This document shows, piece by piece, positions 32,912-42,462 of a DNA stretch of 64,000 nt. The notes beneath the pieces were generated by a model, which saw nothing but the letters and a program-made list of their open reading frames with translations, was not told the origin of the DNA and did no database searches. The stretch is from Micromonospora okii. Lineage in GTDB: Bacteria > Actinomycetota > Actinomycetes > Mycobacteriales > Micromonosporaceae. Within the stretch, counting starts at the first letter, position 1. Every line of letters starts with the position of its first letter. The position numbers and the translations under genes are program-made. The DNA lies in contig NZ_BBZF01000014.1 in the NCBI RefSeq assembly GCF_020884795.1, forward strand, positions 344,953 through 408,952. The letters are read 5' to 3'.

Positions 32912-34348
32912 CAGCGGCATCCCGGTGAGCACCATGACCCGGGGGTCGGTGTAGTCGTCCATCGCGCTGCGCAGGCCCTCGCGGCCGACGCCGCTGCCCT
33001 TCACGCCCCCGTACGGCATCTGGTCCGCCCGGTACGACGGCACGTCGCCGACGATCACGCCGCCGACCTCCAGCGTCCGATGGGCGGCGAAGGCGACGTC
33101 GAGGCGGTGGGTGAAGACGCCGGCCTGGAGGCCGTACGCGGAGTCGTTGACGGCGGCGAACCCGGCGGCGTCGTTCTCGACCCGGGCGACGACGAGCACC
33201 GGCCCGAAGACCTCCTCGGTGCAGACCTTCGCGTCGCCGGGCACGCCGGAGAGCACCGTCGGCGGGTACGTCGCGCCGTCGCGCCGGCCGCCGACCTCGA
33301 TCGTCGCCCCGGCCACCGCCGCCTCGTCGACCCACGCCTCGACCCGCTCGGCGGCGTCGACGTCCACCAGTGGCCCGACATCGGTCAGCTCGTCGGCCGG
33401 GTCGCCGGTGCGCAGCGCCGTCACGGCGGCGACGAGCCGGGGCAGGAACGCGTCGTAGAGCCACTCGTGGACGTACACCCGCTGCACGGCGATGCACGAC
33501 TGCCCGGCCTGGTAGTTGGCGAACGTGGCGATCCGTCGCGCCGCGAAGGTGAGGTCCTCGTCGGTGTTCCAGTCCTCGCAGATCACGGCCGCCGCGTTGC
33601 CGCCCAGCTCCAGGGTGACGTGCTTGTCGGGCACGGACCGGCGGATGGCCGCGCCGACCGGCCCGGACCCGGTGAAGGACACCACCGGCAGCCTCGGGTC
33701 GGCGACCAGTTCGGCGGCGCGCTCGTTGGGCAGCGGCAGCACCGAGAACATCCCCTCGGGCAGCCCGGTCTCGGCGAGGAGCTCGCCGAGCAGCAGCGCC
33801 GACAGTGGGGTGGCCGGGGCCGGCTTCACGACGATGGGCGCGCCGACGGCGATGGCCGGGGCGACCTTGTGCGCCACCAGGTTGAGCGGGAAGTTGAACG
33901 GCGTGATCCCGAGCACGGGCCCCTTCGGCACCCGCCGGACCAGGGCGATCCGGCCGGTGGCGGCCGGGTCGGTGTCGAGGCGTTGCAGCTCGCCGGAGAA
34001 CCGCCGGGCCTCCTCGGCCGCCCAGCGGAACGTCGACACGGCCCGCCCCACCTCGGCCCGCGCCCACTTGACCGGCTTGCCGTTCTCGGCGGTGATCAGC
34101 GCCGCGACCTCCTCCGCGCGCTCGGCGAGCCGGCGGGAGACGTGGTCGAGGGCCGCCGCGCGGGCGTGCGCGGGCAGGGCCGCGGCCTCCGCCGCCACCC
34201 CGGCCGCCGCGGCGACGGTGGCCTCGACCTGGTCGGCCGTGGCGAGCGTGGTACGCCCCACCGTCCGGCCGTCGTACGGGTGGCTGACGGTCAGCTCGCC
34301 CTCGCCGTGTGCGGGTCGGCCGGCGACGAAGAAGGCCCTGGATTCCAC
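32909..34348 (-). CDS. aldehyde dehydrogenase (NAD(P)-dependent, GapN/PhnY-like)
   Basis: 479 residues, full family length. Motifs: GITPFNFPLNLVAHKVAPA, VVKPAPATPLSALL, VSFTGSGPVGAAIR, VTLELGGNAAAVI (general base Glu) and the catalytic Cys in NYQAGQSCIAVQRVYV, then EEVFGPVL. The substrate class is unclear; the active-site context SCIAVQR is shared by lactaldehyde, phosphonoacetaldehyde and NADP-glyceraldehyde-3-phosphate dehydrogenases. It is divergent from the GAF-domain regulator, which may also control the second aldehyde dehydrogenase. Confidence 0.9.
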   Translation of the reverse strand: MESRAFFVAGRPAHGEGELTVSHPYDGRTVGRTTLATADQVEATVAAAAGVAAEAAALPAHARAAALDHVSRRLAERAEEVAALITAENGKPVKWARAEVGRAVSTFRWAAEEARRFSGELQRLDTDPAATGRIALVRRVPKGPVLGITPFNFPLNLVAHKVAPAIAVGAPIVVKPAPATPLSALLLGELLAETGLPEGMFSVLPLPNERAAELVADPRLPVVSFTGSGPVGAAIRRSVPDKHVTLELGGNAAAVICEDWNTDEDLTFAARRIATFANYQAGQSCIAVQRVYVHEWLYDAFLPRLVAAVTALRTGDPADELTDVGPLVDVDAAERVEAWVDEAAVAGATIEVGGRRDGATYPPTVLSGVPGDAKVCTEEVFGPVLVVARVENDAAGFAAVNDSAYGLQAGVFTHRLDVAFAAHRTLEVGGVIVGDVPSYRADQMPYGGVKGSGVGREGLRSAMDDYTDPRVMVLTGMPL

Positions 34349-34552
34349 ACCGGCAGCCTAGACGACCTCCTCCGCACGGAAACTGTCGCGCGATCCCGTG
34401 GCCGCCGCGGATTCGGTGGGGAAACGGCCTCCACGCTTCGCTAACCCACCCCGGCTGTCTCCCGGAAACACCTGCGGTGGGCCAGCACGCCCGCCGACCC
34501 GGGATGGCGGTCGACGGTGAGCTGCGTCACGATGGTCGCGAGGAGGTCGCCG

Positions 34553-35836
34553 ATGGCCGACCCGTGGCTCGCCCTGGAGTTCGGCGCCGATCCGGCGGAA
34601 CGGATCGCGCAGGTCGGTGCCGCCCACGAGGCGTTCCTCGCCGCCGGCACCGAGCCGCGCCGGGTGCGCGAGGTGGTGCGCCGGTCCTGGCGCCGCTCGG
34701 CGCTGCTCGACCCCGAGGTCACCCCGCCGGTCGAGCTGACCGACGACGCGCTGGCCAGCTACCGGGCCGCCCACCCCCTCGCCCGGGTGCTGCCGCTGTT
34801 CCGGGACCTGCTCGGCGGCGTCGCCCACGACGGCGCGCACCTGATGGCCGTCTGCGACGCGCACGGGCGGCTGCTCTGGGTGGAGGGGCACCCGGGTGTG
34901 CTGCGGCACGCCGAGCGGATGAACTTCGTGCCGGGCGCACGCTGGGACGAGGCGCACGCCGGCACCAACGCCCCCGGCACCGCCCTCGCCGTCGACCACA
35001 GTGTGCAGATCTTCGCCACCGAGCACTTCAGCCGCCCCGTGCAGCGCTGGACCTGTGCCGCCGCCCCGGTCCACGATCCGGCCACCGGCCGGCTGCTCGG
35101 CGCGGTCGACATCACCGGCGGCGACCACCTGGCCCACCCGCAGAGCCTCGCCCTGGTCCGCGCCACCGCCCGCGCCGCCGAGGCCCAGCTCGCCGCCGCC
35201 CGCCCGGTCGACCCGGGCGCGGTCACCGTGAACGCCCTCGGCCGGGACGAGGCGGAGCTGCGCGTCGGGGGGCGGGCCCTGCGGCTCGGCCGCCGGCACA
35301 GCGAGCTGCTGGTGCTGCTGCTCGACCACCCCGAGGGGCGCACCGGCGAGCAGCTCGGCCTGGACCTGTACGGCGACGACCGGCTGCGCCCGGTCACCCT
35401 GCGCGCCGAGCTGTCCCGGCTGCGCCGGGCACTGGGGGCGGAGCTGCTCGACTCCCGCCCGTACCGGCTGCGCGGGCCGGTGCGGGCGGACTTCCGCACG
35501 GTCACCGAGCTGCTGGAACGGGGTGAGGTGACGGGGGCGCTCGACGCGTACCCGGGGCCTTTGCTGCCCTCCTCCGACGCGCCGGGGGTGGCGCGACTGC
35601 GCCGGCTGGTCGACGGGCAGCTCCGCGCGGCGGCGCTGGCCGCCCGCGACCCGGCGCTGCTCGCGGCCTGGACCGGCACGCCCGCAGGCGTCGACGACCT
35701 CGCCGCCTGGCAGGCGCTGGCCCTGGCGTTGCCGCCGGGCGCGCCGCGCCGGCCGCTCGCCCTCGCGCGCGTCCACCAGCTCGCCCTGGAGTACGACCTG
35801 CCGCGCGCAACGTCGCTGCAACGTCGCCGGGCCTAG
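34553..35836 (+). CDS. GAF-domain transcriptional regulator (AcoR/Fis-like organisation)
   Basis: 427 residues from ATG 34553 with GAGGAGG at optimal spacing. The N-terminal helical region ([17 protein letters not shown]) and GAF domain ([59 protein letters not shown]) match sensors of the acetoin/aldehyde regulator type; there is no AAA+ domain. The C-terminal half holds a winged-helix-like region ([36 protein letters not shown]). Forty bases separate it from the aldB-like gene, so it likely controls that gene. Confidence 0.85.
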   Translation: MADPWLALEFGADPAERIAQVGAAHEAFLAAGTEPRRVREVVRRSWRRSALLDPEVTPPVELTDDALASYRAAHPLARVLPLFRDLLGGVAHDGAHLMAVCDAHGRLLWVEGHPGVLRHAERMNFVPGARWDEAHAGTNAPGTALAVDHSVQIFATEHFSRPVQRWTCAAAPVHDPATGRLLGAVDITGGDHLAHPQSLALVRATARAAEAQLAAARPVDPGAVTVNALGRDEAELRVGGRALRLGRRHSELLVLLLDHPEGRTGEQLGLDLYGDDRLRPVTLRAELSRLRRALGAELLDSRPYRLRGPVRADFRTVTELLERGEVTGALDAYPGPLLPSSDAPGVARLRRLVDGQLRAAALAARDPALLAAWTGTPAGVDDLAAWQALALALPPGAPRRPLALARVHQLALEYDLPRATSLQRRRA

Positions 35837-35876
35837 CGTTCCCGCCGTCACCCGAGATTGGACGGCGGAGGTAACC

Positions 35877-37382
35877 ATGACGCGCCACGACGCGCCCACC
35901 CACTGGCAGTCCCGCTACGACCACTTCATCGGCGGCGAGTACGTGAAGCCGCACCACGGCCGCTACTTCGAGAACCCGACGCCGGTCACCGGGCAGACCT
36001 TCTGCGAGGTGGCCCGGGGCACCGCCGAGGACGTCGAGAGGGCGCTCGACGCCGCGCACGGCGCCGCCGACGCGTGGGGCCGCACCCCCGTCGCCGAGCG
36101 GGCGCTGATCCTCCACCGCGTCGCCGACCGGATGCAGGAGCACCTGGAGTCGCTGGCCATCGCCGAGACCTGGGAGAACGGCAAGCCGGTGCGGGAGACC
36201 CTGGCCGCCGACATCCCGCTGGCCATCGACCACTTCCGGTACTTCGCGGGCGCGATCCGGGCGCAGGAGGGCTCCCTCGGCGAGTTGGACGACGACACCG
36301 TCGCCTACCACTTCCACGAGCCGCTCGGCGTGGTCGGGCAGATCATCCCGTGGAACTTCCCGATCCTGATGGCCACCTGGAAGCTCGCCCCGGCGCTCGC
36401 GGCCGGCAACGCGGTGGTGCTCAAGCCGGCCGAGCAGACCCCGGCCTCGATCCACTACTGGTTGTCGCTGGTGGCCGACCTGCTGCCGCCGGGCGTGGTG
36501 AACATCGTCAACGGCTTCGGCGTCGAGGCGGGCAAGCCGCTGGCGTCCTCGCCCCGGGTGGCGAAGGTGGCGTTCACGGGCGAGACCACCACGGGCCGGC
36601 TGATCATGCAGTACGCCAGCGAGAACATCCGCCCCGTCACCCTGGAGCTGGGCGGCAAGAGCCCGAACATCTTCTTCGACGACGTCAGCGCCGCCGATGA
36701 CGACTTCCTCGACAAGGCGCTCGAGGGCTTCACCATGTTCGCCCTCAACCAGGGCGAGGTCTGCACCTGCCCGTCCCGGGCGCTCATCCAGCAGGGGCAC
36801 TACGCCGACTTCCTCGCCGCCGCCGTGGACCGGACGCGCGCGGTGCGCCAGGGGCACCCGCTCGACACCGAGACGATGATCGGCGCGCAGGCGTCCAACG
36901 ACCAACTGGAGAAGATCCTCTCCTACCTGGACATCGGGCGGCAGGAGGGCGCGAAGGTGCTGACCGGCGGCGCGCGGGCGGACCTGGGCGGCGAGCTGTC
37001 GGGCGGGTACTACGTCGAGCCGACCATCTTCGAGGGCCACAACGGGATGCGGATCTTCCAGGAGGAGATCTTCGGCCCGGTGGTCTCCGTGACCTCCTTC
37101 GCGGACCTCTCCGACGCGGTGAAGATCGCCAACGACACGCTGTACGGGCTCGGGGCGGGCGTCTGGACCCGGGACATGAACACCGCCTACCGGGCCGGTC
37201 GGGCCATCCAGGCCGGTCGGGTCTGGACGAACTGCTACCACGCGTACCCGGCGCACGCCGCCTTCGGCGGGTACAAGCAGTCCGGCATCGGCCGGGAGAA
37301 CCACAGGATGATGCTGGAGCACTACCAGCAGACGAAGAACCTGCTGGTCAGCTACTCCCCCACCAAGCTCGGCCTCTTCTGA
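35877..37382 (+). CDS. aldB: acetaldehyde dehydrogenase (AldB/ExaC-type)
   Basis: 501 residues. All motifs of the long-chain NAD aldehyde dehydrogenases are present: [52 protein letters not shown] (Glu) and [11 protein letters not shown] (catalytic Cys; the second Cys is typical of the AldB/ExaC group), then [12 protein letters not shown]. It oxidises acetaldehyde or related short aldehydes to the acid. The next ORF, DUF779, starts on its stop codon, the usual arrangement in actinobacteria and proteobacteria. Confidence 0.93.
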   Translation: MTRHDAPTHWQSRYDHFIGGEYVKPHHGRYFENPTPVTGQTFCEVARGTAEDVERALDAAHGAADAWGRTPVAERALILHRVADRMQEHLESLAIAETWENGKPVRETLAADIPLAIDHFRYFAGAIRAQEGSLGELDDDTVAYHFHEPLGVVGQIIPWNFPILMATWKLAPALAAGNAVVLKPAEQTPASIHYWLSLVADLLPPGVVNIVNGFGVEAGKPLASSPRVAKVAFTGETTTGRLIMQYASENIRPVTLELGGKSPNIFFDDVSAADDDFLDKALEGFTMFALNQGEVCTCPSRALIQQGHYADFLAAAVDRTRAVRQGHPLDTETMIGAQASNDQLEKILSYLDIGRQEGAKVLTGGARADLGGELSGGYYVEPTIFEGHNGMRIFQEEIFGPVVSVTSFADLSDAVKIANDTLYGLGAGVWTRDMNTAYRAGRAIQAGRVWTNCYHAYPAHAAFGGYKQSGIGRENHRMMLEHYQQTKNLLVSYSPTKLGLF

Positions 37383-37765
37383 TGCCGACGCCCGTGGTGA
37401 CCCTCACCCCCGCGGCGGCCGAGCTGCTCCGGTCGCTGCGGGGGCGGCACGGGCCGTTGATGTTCCACCAGTCCGGCGGCTGCTGCGACGGCAGCGCGCC
37501 GATGTGCTACCCGGCGGGCGAGTTCCGCACCGGCGGCGCGGACGTCCTGCTCGCGTCCCTCGTCGTGGAGGGCGTCCCCGAGCCGGTCGAGTTCTGGATG
37601 TCGGCGAACCAGTGGGAGTTGTGGCGGCACACCACGCTGACGGTCGACGTGGTCCCGGGGCGGGGCAGCGGCTTCTCCCTGGAGGCCCCGGACGGCGTCC
37701 GCTTCCTGACCCGCTCCCGCCTCGCCACCGAGAACGGACCGGGCGAGGTGGGTGGGCCGGGCTAG
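37382..37765 (+). CDS. DUF779 protein linked to AldB
   Basis: 127 residues; ATG shares the A of the preceding TGA (TGATG). Small protein with HQSGGCCDGSAPMCYP, a Cys-rich motif with likely metal binding, and SANQWELWRHTTLTVDVV. DUF779 is found almost only beside AldB-type dehydrogenases and probably assists that enzyme, but its action is unknown. A Gly-rich tail of about 15 residues follows the conserved part. Confidence 0.9.
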   Translation: MPTPVVTLTPAAAELLRSLRGRHGPLMFHQSGGCCDGSAPMCYPAGEFRTGGADVLLASLVVEGVPEPVEFWMSANQWELWRHTTLTVDVVPGRGSGFSLEAPDGVRFLTRSRLATENGPGEVGGPG

Positions 37766-37779
37766 GTGGGCGGGCCGCG

Positions 37780-38577
37780 TCAGTCGTCGCAGCCGTACCC
37801 GTCGTTGTCCCGGTCCAGGTCGTAGATGTCCACGCCGATCACCTTGACCGGGCCGGTGACGTACGCGGGGCCGTTGCCGCCGCCTCCGGCGCAGTCGACG
37901 TCGCTGGCGATCGGCACGCACCCGCTGTAGTTCGGGTCGCACCGGCGCTGCTGCTTCGTGCCCACCGCGACGACCTGGGTGACCGGCTGCTTCGTCACGA
38001 TCGAGCGGACCAGCGTCCGGGCGGTGGGCACCCCGTCGGTGAGGGTGACCTCGTACGTCAGCGTGCGCACCCCGTCGACGCCCCGGGTCCGGACGACCCG
38101 CTTCCCCTCCGCCAGGGACGAGTCCTTGACGGTCCGCTCGCCGTGCCGGATCGCCTGCGTCTTCGTCTCGGTGCGGGTCTCCATCGCCGGGGCGGCGGAG
38201 GTCGGCGAGACCGTCGGGGCGGCGGGGGTCGGCGAGGGCGAGGCCGTGGTGGGGACGGGCGACGGCTCGGAGGCCGCCGACGGACCGTCGGACGCCTGCG
38301 GCGCCCCGTCGGACACGACCGGTTCGGCGGCAGCGGCCGGCGCGTCACCCGACCCGGCCCCGGCGGTCGCCTTCCTGGCCGCCGGGGGCTCGTCAACGAA
38401 GGCGCCGAGGACCGCCACGCCCGAGCAGCACAGCAGGACGGACGACAGCAGCACCCCGCCGAGGACCACGCCGACGCGCTGCCCCGCCGGGAGCCGGCCG
38501 AACCAGCCGGGGCGGGCGGCGGCCGGGGCGATCGGGCCGGGAAGCGGCTGGCCGGGGTGGTACGGCGGCTGATGCGT
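37780..38577 (-). CDS. membrane-anchored G5/excalibur-like surface protein
   Basis: 265 residues from GTG 38577. A short Pro-rich cytosolic start, one membrane helix (VGVVLGGVLLSSVLLCCSGVAV), then an Ala/Ser/Pro linker. Residues about 140-205 form a G5-like region (EGKRVVRTRGVDGVRTLTYE, TLVRSIVTKQPVTQVVAVGT). The end CVPIASDVDCAGGGGNG and DIYDLDRDNDGYGCDD is an excalibur-type calcium-binding domain with paired Cys. Such proteins are exported to the wall and are often linked to peptidoglycan remodelling. Convergent with DUF779. Confidence 0.85.
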   Translation of the reverse strand, partial: THQPPYHPGQPLPGPIAPAAARPGWFGRLPAGQRVGVVLGGVLLSSVLLCCSGVAVLGAFVDEPPAARKATAGAGSGDAPAAAAEPVVSDGAPQASDGPSAASEPSPVPTTASPSPTPAAPTVSPTSAAPAMETRTETKTQAIRHGERTVKDSSLAEGKRVVRTRGVDGVRTLTYEVTLTDGVPTARTLVRSIVTKQPVTQVVAVGTKQQRRCDPNYSGCVPIASDVDCAGGGGNGPAYVTGPVKVIGVDIYDLDRDNDGYGCDD

Positions 38578-38924
38578 CACGGCACCGAGTCTCACCGCCA
38601 CCCGCTGCGGGGGTAACCGCCGTGGCGGCTCTCACCAACATCGATCGGCTTCCCGCTCGGCACGGACGGTGGGGGCGGGGAGCCGGACGTTCTCGCGGAA
38701 ACCACGTCCGGATCGATGCGTCCCGTCCACCCGTAGCCGCATCGATGACGTACGCCCCAGGCGACGGTCAGCCTTCCGTCACCGCTCCCGCATCGCTCGG
38801 CGGGCGGTAGGCGGTGAGCAGGGCCAAGGCGACGAGGGCACCGACACTGCTCCCGAACGATGGATCGCGCCGACGGCTGGCGCGGGACCGGCGGTGATGC
38901 CCCGACCAGCCGTAGAATCCAGGC
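38578..38924. other. intergenic, promoter of the toxin-antitoxin pair
   Basis: About 350 bases without a supported gene; frames on both strands are Arg/Pro-rich. It must contain the promoter of the DUF433 gene at its right end. Confidence 0.5.
38913..38918 (+). promoter_or_regulatory. candidate -10 box for a leaderless toxin-antitoxin mRNA
   Basis: TAGAAT ends six bases before the ATG at 38925 (first base at 38925, so a normal start point would fall on or next to the A of ATG). No Shine-Dalgarno sequence precedes this ATG, which agrees with leaderless initiation. Confidence 0.45.
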
Positions 38925-39158
38925 ATGCCTCTTGAGCGGATAACCGTCGATCCCGGACGCATGGGCGGGCTGCCCTGTATCCGGGACACCCGGGTCACCG
39001 CCACCGCCGTACTCGGCCAGCTCGCGGCCGGCCGCAGCGTCGACGACGTGCTGAGCGACTACCCCTACCTGGAACGCGAGGACGTGCTCGCGGCACTGGA
39101 GTTCGCCGCAGCCGCCGTCTCGGAACGGGAACTACCGATCCGACCTGCAGCCGCATGA
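38925..39158 (+). CDS. DUF433 antitoxin-like protein
   Basis: 77 residues with the DUF433 pattern ITVDPGRMGGLPCIRDTRV, TATAVLGQLAAGRSVDDVL and YPYLEREDVLAALEFAA, an HTH-like fold used by VapB45-type antitoxins. Its TGA overlaps the next ATG (ATGA). It is expected to neutralise the partner and bind the promoter just upstream. Confidence 0.88.
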   Translation: MPLERITVDPGRMGGLPCIRDTRVTATAVLGQLAAGRSVDDVLSDYPYLEREDVLAALEFAAAAVSERELPIRPAAA

Positions 39159-39529
39159 AGCTGCTGATCGATGCCAACCTGTCGCCCCGGATCGCAGTCC
39201 GGCTGGCTGAGGTAGGGCACCAGGCGTCCCATGTCATGGATCATGGCTTACTCGCCGCCTCTGACGAGAAGATCGCCGCCTTCGCCGTCGCCGGCCAGTA
39301 CGTGATCATCTCGGCGGACAGCGACTTCGCGACGATGCTCGCGCTCAGCGGAAACACCGCTCCGTCGTTGGTGTTGATGCGCTCGACGGACAAGCAGACC
39401 CCAATGGAGCAGGCGGAGCTGCTGATCGCGAACCTGCCGTCGGTCGTCGAGGACCTCCACGCGGGTGCGGTGGTCAGTTTCGCCAGAGGTCACCTACGGG
39501 TGAGACGTCTGCCGCTTCGCCAGCGGTAG
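39155..39529 (+). CDS. DUF5615 PIN-like toxin
   Basis: 124 residues, PIN-like nuclease fold: LLIDANLSPRIAVRL (first acidic residue), DHGLLAASDEKIAAFA and VIISADSDFATMLALSG (Asp pair). These DUF5615 proteins are the toxin half of DUF433 pairs and are predicted RNases. Coupled to the antitoxin by a four-base overlap. Confidence 0.88.
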   Translation: MKLLIDANLSPRIAVRLAEVGHQASHVMDHGLLAASDEKIAAFAVAGQYVIISADSDFATMLALSGNTAPSLVLMRSTDKQTPMEQAELLIANLPSVVEDLHAGAVVSFARGHLRVRRLPLRQR

Positions 39530-39620
39530 GCCCGCGTCGTCCTGCGGCAGGTGGCCGAAGCGGTAATCGGTGGTCGGGTAATCACTCCACGACGGGCATC
39601 CCGCCACGACGGCGCTGGCG

Positions 39621-40448
39621 TCAGGTGTTGTTAACAGGGGGCCCTTCCTCTACCGAATGCGTTAACAAGGTGCCCTTCCTTACGCTGGTGAGCAGCACGA
39701 GCAGCAGGGCGATCGCGAACATCGCCGTGCCGACGACGTTGACCTGCGGCGGGATGCCCCGCTGGGCGGCGCCCCAGACGTACATCGGGAACGTGACGGT
39801 GGTGCCCGAGTTGAAGTTCGTGACGATGAAGTCGTCGAAGCTCAGCGAGAACGCCAGCAGCGCGGCGGCCACGATGCCGGGGAGCACCAGCGGCAGGGTG
39901 ACCAGCCGGAACGCCTGCCACGGGCCGGCATAGAGGTCCGCCGCCGCCTCCTCCAGCCGCCGGTCCATCCCGGCGAGCCGCGCCCGGACGGTCACCACCA
40001 CGAACGACAGGCAGAACATGACGTGCGCGACGACGACGGTCCAGAAGCCCTGCGGCACCCCGGCGGAGACGAACAGGGCCAGCAGCGAGGTGCCCATGAC
40101 CAGCTCGGGGGTGGCCATCGGCAGGAAGACCAGCAGGTTGGTCCCGGAGCGGCCGGCGAAGCGGTGGCGCACCAGCGCGAACGCCATCAGCGTGCCGAGC
40201 ACGGTGGAGACGACGGTGGAGACGAAGCCGATCTGGACGCTGCGCAGCACCGCGTCGCACATCTCGGGGGTCGCGCAGGGCTGCCGCCAGTTGTCCAGGG
40301 TGAACTCGGCGAAATCGTACGACAGGCGGTTCGACGGACGGTTGAAGGACAGGGCGGCGACGACCAGGACCGGCAGGGCGAGGTAGCCGAGCACCAGCAG
40401 GGCCACGCCCATCACCCACCGCTCGGCGAGCCAGCGAAAGGCGCTCAC
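39621..40448 (-). CDS. potC: polyamine ABC transporter permease (PotC-like) with repeat-derived C-terminus
   Basis: 275 residues from GTG 40448, which overlaps the upstream permease stop (GTGA). Six hydrophobic helices and the permease EAA loop (EEAAADLYAGPWQAFRLVTL) are present, with SLSFDDFIVTNFNSG typical of PotC. The conserved part ends at about LLVLLTSVR; the last residues KGTLLTHSVEEGPPVNNT are encoded by the dispersed repeat at 39630, which also lies just before the stop. The tail is probably not functional but shows the element sits inside the reading frame. Confidence 0.9.
   Translation of the reverse strand: MSAFRWLAERWVMGVALLVLGYLALPVLVVAALSFNRPSNRLSYDFAEFTLDNWRQPCATPEMCDAVLRSVQIGFVSTVVSTVLGTLMAFALVRHRFAGRSGTNLLVFLPMATPELVMGTSLLALFVSAGVPQGFWTVVVAHVMFCLSFVVVTVRARLAGMDRRLEEAAADLYAGPWQAFRLVTLPLVLPGIVAAALLAFSLSFDDFIVTNFNSGTTVTFPMYVWGAAQRGIPPQVNVVGTAMFAIALLLVLLTSVRKGTLLTHSVEEGPPVNNT
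39630..39684 (-). repeat. dispersed tandem half-unit repeat, copy 3
   Basis: Half-unit one begins GTTAACAGGGGGCCCTTCC at 39630; half-unit two begins GTTAACAAGGTGCCCTTCC at 39661, period 31. Linked by a TACCGAATGC joint. It overlaps the 3' coding end of the PotC-like gene. This is the best preserved copy together with the one at 54749. Confidence 0.8.
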
Positions 40449-41305
40449 AGGACCCCCTGCGAAGGGTCCGCGCGGCGCAGGTAGCCGAAGACCGCCGCGA
40501 GGATCGCCGCCATCAGCAGGAACGACAGCGCCGCGCCCTGCGGGTAGTCCAGCCGGACCAGGAAGGCCGAGTCGATGACGTTGCCGATCATGTACTCGTT
40601 GGGGGTGCCGAGCAGCTCGGCGTTGATGTAGTCGCCGGTCGCCGGGATGAAGAAGAGCAGCGTGCCGGCGACCAGGCCGGGCCTCGACAGCGGCAGGGTC
40701 ACCCGGCGGAACGTCTGCGCCGGGCTCGCGTACAGGTCGCCGGCCGCCTCCAGCAGGCGCGGGTCGAGCCGCTCCAGGCTCGCGTACAGCGGCAGCACCA
40801 GGAAGGGCAGGAAGTTGTACGTCAGGCCGAGGACCACCGAGACGGGGGTGGCCAGCAGCCGCCCGTCGGGGCCGAGCAGGTGCACGTCGCGCAGCAGCCC
40901 CACCAGCCAACCGTTGTCGGACAGGATCGTCTTCCAGGCCAGCGTGCGCACCAGGAAGCTGGTGAACATCGGGGCGACCACGGCCACCAGCAGCAGGTTC
41001 TTCCACCGGCCGGCCTTGCGGGCGATCGCGTACGCCAGCGGGTAGCCCATCAGCAGCGCCAGCGCGAGCGCCGCCCCCGCGTACATGAAGGAGCGGGCGA
41101 ACTGCGGCCAGTACGCCCGCAGCGCGTCGGGGTAGTTGCCGAACGCCCACGTCATCGCGTACCCGGTGGAGAGCGAGCCGCCGGGGTCGTAGAGGCTCGC
41201 GGCGGCGAGCTGGAGCAGCGGCACCGCGAAGAACAGCAGCAGCCAGGCCACGCCGGGCAGCAGCAGCAGGTACGGCAGCAGCCGGTGCCGCCCGCGTGCC
41301 GTCAC
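40445..41305 (-). CDS. potB: polyamine ABC transporter permease (PotB-like)
   Basis: 286 residues from GTG 41305, overlapping the ATPase stop (GTGA). N-terminal helix [20 protein letters not shown], further membrane helices, and the EAA loop [20 protein letters not shown] that contacts the ATPase. [15 protein letters not shown] is characteristic of spermidine/putrescine permeases. Forms the membrane channel with the PotC-like protein. Confidence 0.92.
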   Translation of the reverse strand: MTARGRHRLLPYLLLLPGVAWLLLFFAVPLLQLAAASLYDPGGSLSTGYAMTWAFGNYPDALRAYWPQFARSFMYAGAALALALLMGYPLAYAIARKAGRWKNLLLVAVVAPMFTSFLVRTLAWKTILSDNGWLVGLLRDVHLLGPDGRLLATPVSVVLGLTYNFLPFLVLPLYASLERLDPRLLEAAGDLYASPAQTFRRVTLPLSRPGLVAGTLLFFIPATGDYINAELLGTPNEYMIGNVIDSAFLVRLDYPQGAALSFLLMAAILAAVFGYLRRADPSQGVL

Positions 41306-42462
41306 GGGGCCGCCCCCACCGGCGCGTCGAGCCGGCCGGCGGCCCGGTCGCCGTGGCCCGGCTCGCGGGGCAGCAGGAACGCGTGGCGGGGGTCCCAGTG
41401 CGCCACCACCGACGCGCCGATCGGGAGCTGCCCGCCGAGCCCGCTGTTCGCCACGAACGCGGACAGCTCGCCGCCCCACGCGGTGCGCACCAGGTACTGG
41501 GTGCTGACGCCCACGTACGAGGCGTCGGTGACCACGCCGGCGACGTGCTGGTGGCCGGCAGGCAGCCCGGCGTCGGTGCCGGCCAGGTGCAGCTTCTCGG
41601 GGCGTACCCCCAGGTGGACCGCGCCCCGGTCGGCGCGGGCGCGGTCGGCGGGCACGGAGAAGCGCGCGCCGTGGGCGGTGACGGGCACCTCGGAGCCGGC
41701 CGGGCCGGCGGCCTCGGCGGCGAGCAGGTTGGACTGGCCGAGGAAGTTCGCCACGAAGGCGGTGGCCGGGTACTCGTAGATGTCGGCCGGCCCGCCGAGC
41801 TGCTCGATGCGCCCCGCGTTCATCACCGCGACCGTGTCGGCCATGGTCATGGCCTCCTCCTGGTCGTGGGTGACCTGCACGAAGGTGGTGCCGACCTCGA
41901 TCTGGAGGCGCTTCAGCTCGACCTGCATCTGCCGGCGCAGCTTCAGGTCGAGCGCGCCGAGGGGCTCGTCGAGCAGCAGCACCTGCGGCTGGTTGATCAG
42001 GGCGCGGGCGAGCGCGACCCGCTGCTGCTGCCCGCCGGAGAGCTGGGCGGGGCGGCGGGGGCCGAAGCCGTCGAGCCGCACCAGCGCCAGCATCCGCGCG
42101 ACCTCGGCGTCGACGGAGCGGATGCCGCGCCGCCGCAGGCCGAACGCCACGTTCTCGTGGACGTTCAGGTGCGGGAAGAGTGCGTAGCTCTGGAACACGG
42201 TGTTGACGGGCCGCCGGTGCGGGCGCAGCCGGGTGATGTCCCGGTCGCCGAGCAGCACCCGCCCGCTCGTGGGCTCCTCCAGCCCGGCGACCGCCCGCAG
42301 GGTGGTGGTCTTGCCGCAGCCGGACGGCCCGAGCAGGGCGAAGAACGAGCCCTGCGCGACGGTGAGGTCGAGACCGTCGACCGCGGTGATGCGGCCGAAC
42401 CTCTTGGTCAGCCCGTCCAGCCGCAGGTCGCCGCCGGGTGACTCGTTGACCATGCCGTTCAT
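41302..42462 (-). CDS. potA: polyamine ABC transporter ATP-binding protein (PotA-like)
   Basis: 386 residues from ATG 42462 (ATGA overlap with the binding-protein stop). Walker [11 protein letters not shown]-loop [12 protein letters not shown], signature [15 protein letters not shown], Walker [12 protein letters not shown] and H-loop VTHDQEEA are all intact. The C-terminal TOBE-like domain ([15 protein letters not shown]) is regulatory. Energises uptake of spermidine/putrescine. Confidence 0.93.
   Translation of the reverse strand: MNGMVNESPGGDLRLDGLTKRFGRITAVDGLDLTVAQGSFFALLGPSGCGKTTTLRAVAGLEEPTSGRVLLGDRDITRLRPHRRPVNTVFQSYALFPHLNVHENVAFGLRRRGIRSVDAEVARMLALVRLDGFGPRRPAQLSGGQQQRVALARALINQPQVLLLDEPLGALDLKLRRQMQVELKRLQIEVGTTFVQVTHDQEEAMTMADTVAVMNAGRIEQLGGPADIYEYPATAFVANFLGQSNLLAAEAAGPAGSEVPVTAHGARFSVPADRARADRGAVHLGVRPEKLHLAGTDAGLPAGHQHVAGVVTDASYVGVSTQYLVRTAWGGELSAFVANSGLGGQLPIGASVVAHWDPRHAFLLPREPGHGDRAAGRLDAPVGAAP

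Noticed and set aside
38768..39004. Small minus-strand membrane peptide overlapping the toxin-antitoxin promoter
   Set aside because: One hydrophobic stretch only, poor start context, overlaps the DUF433 gene antisense.
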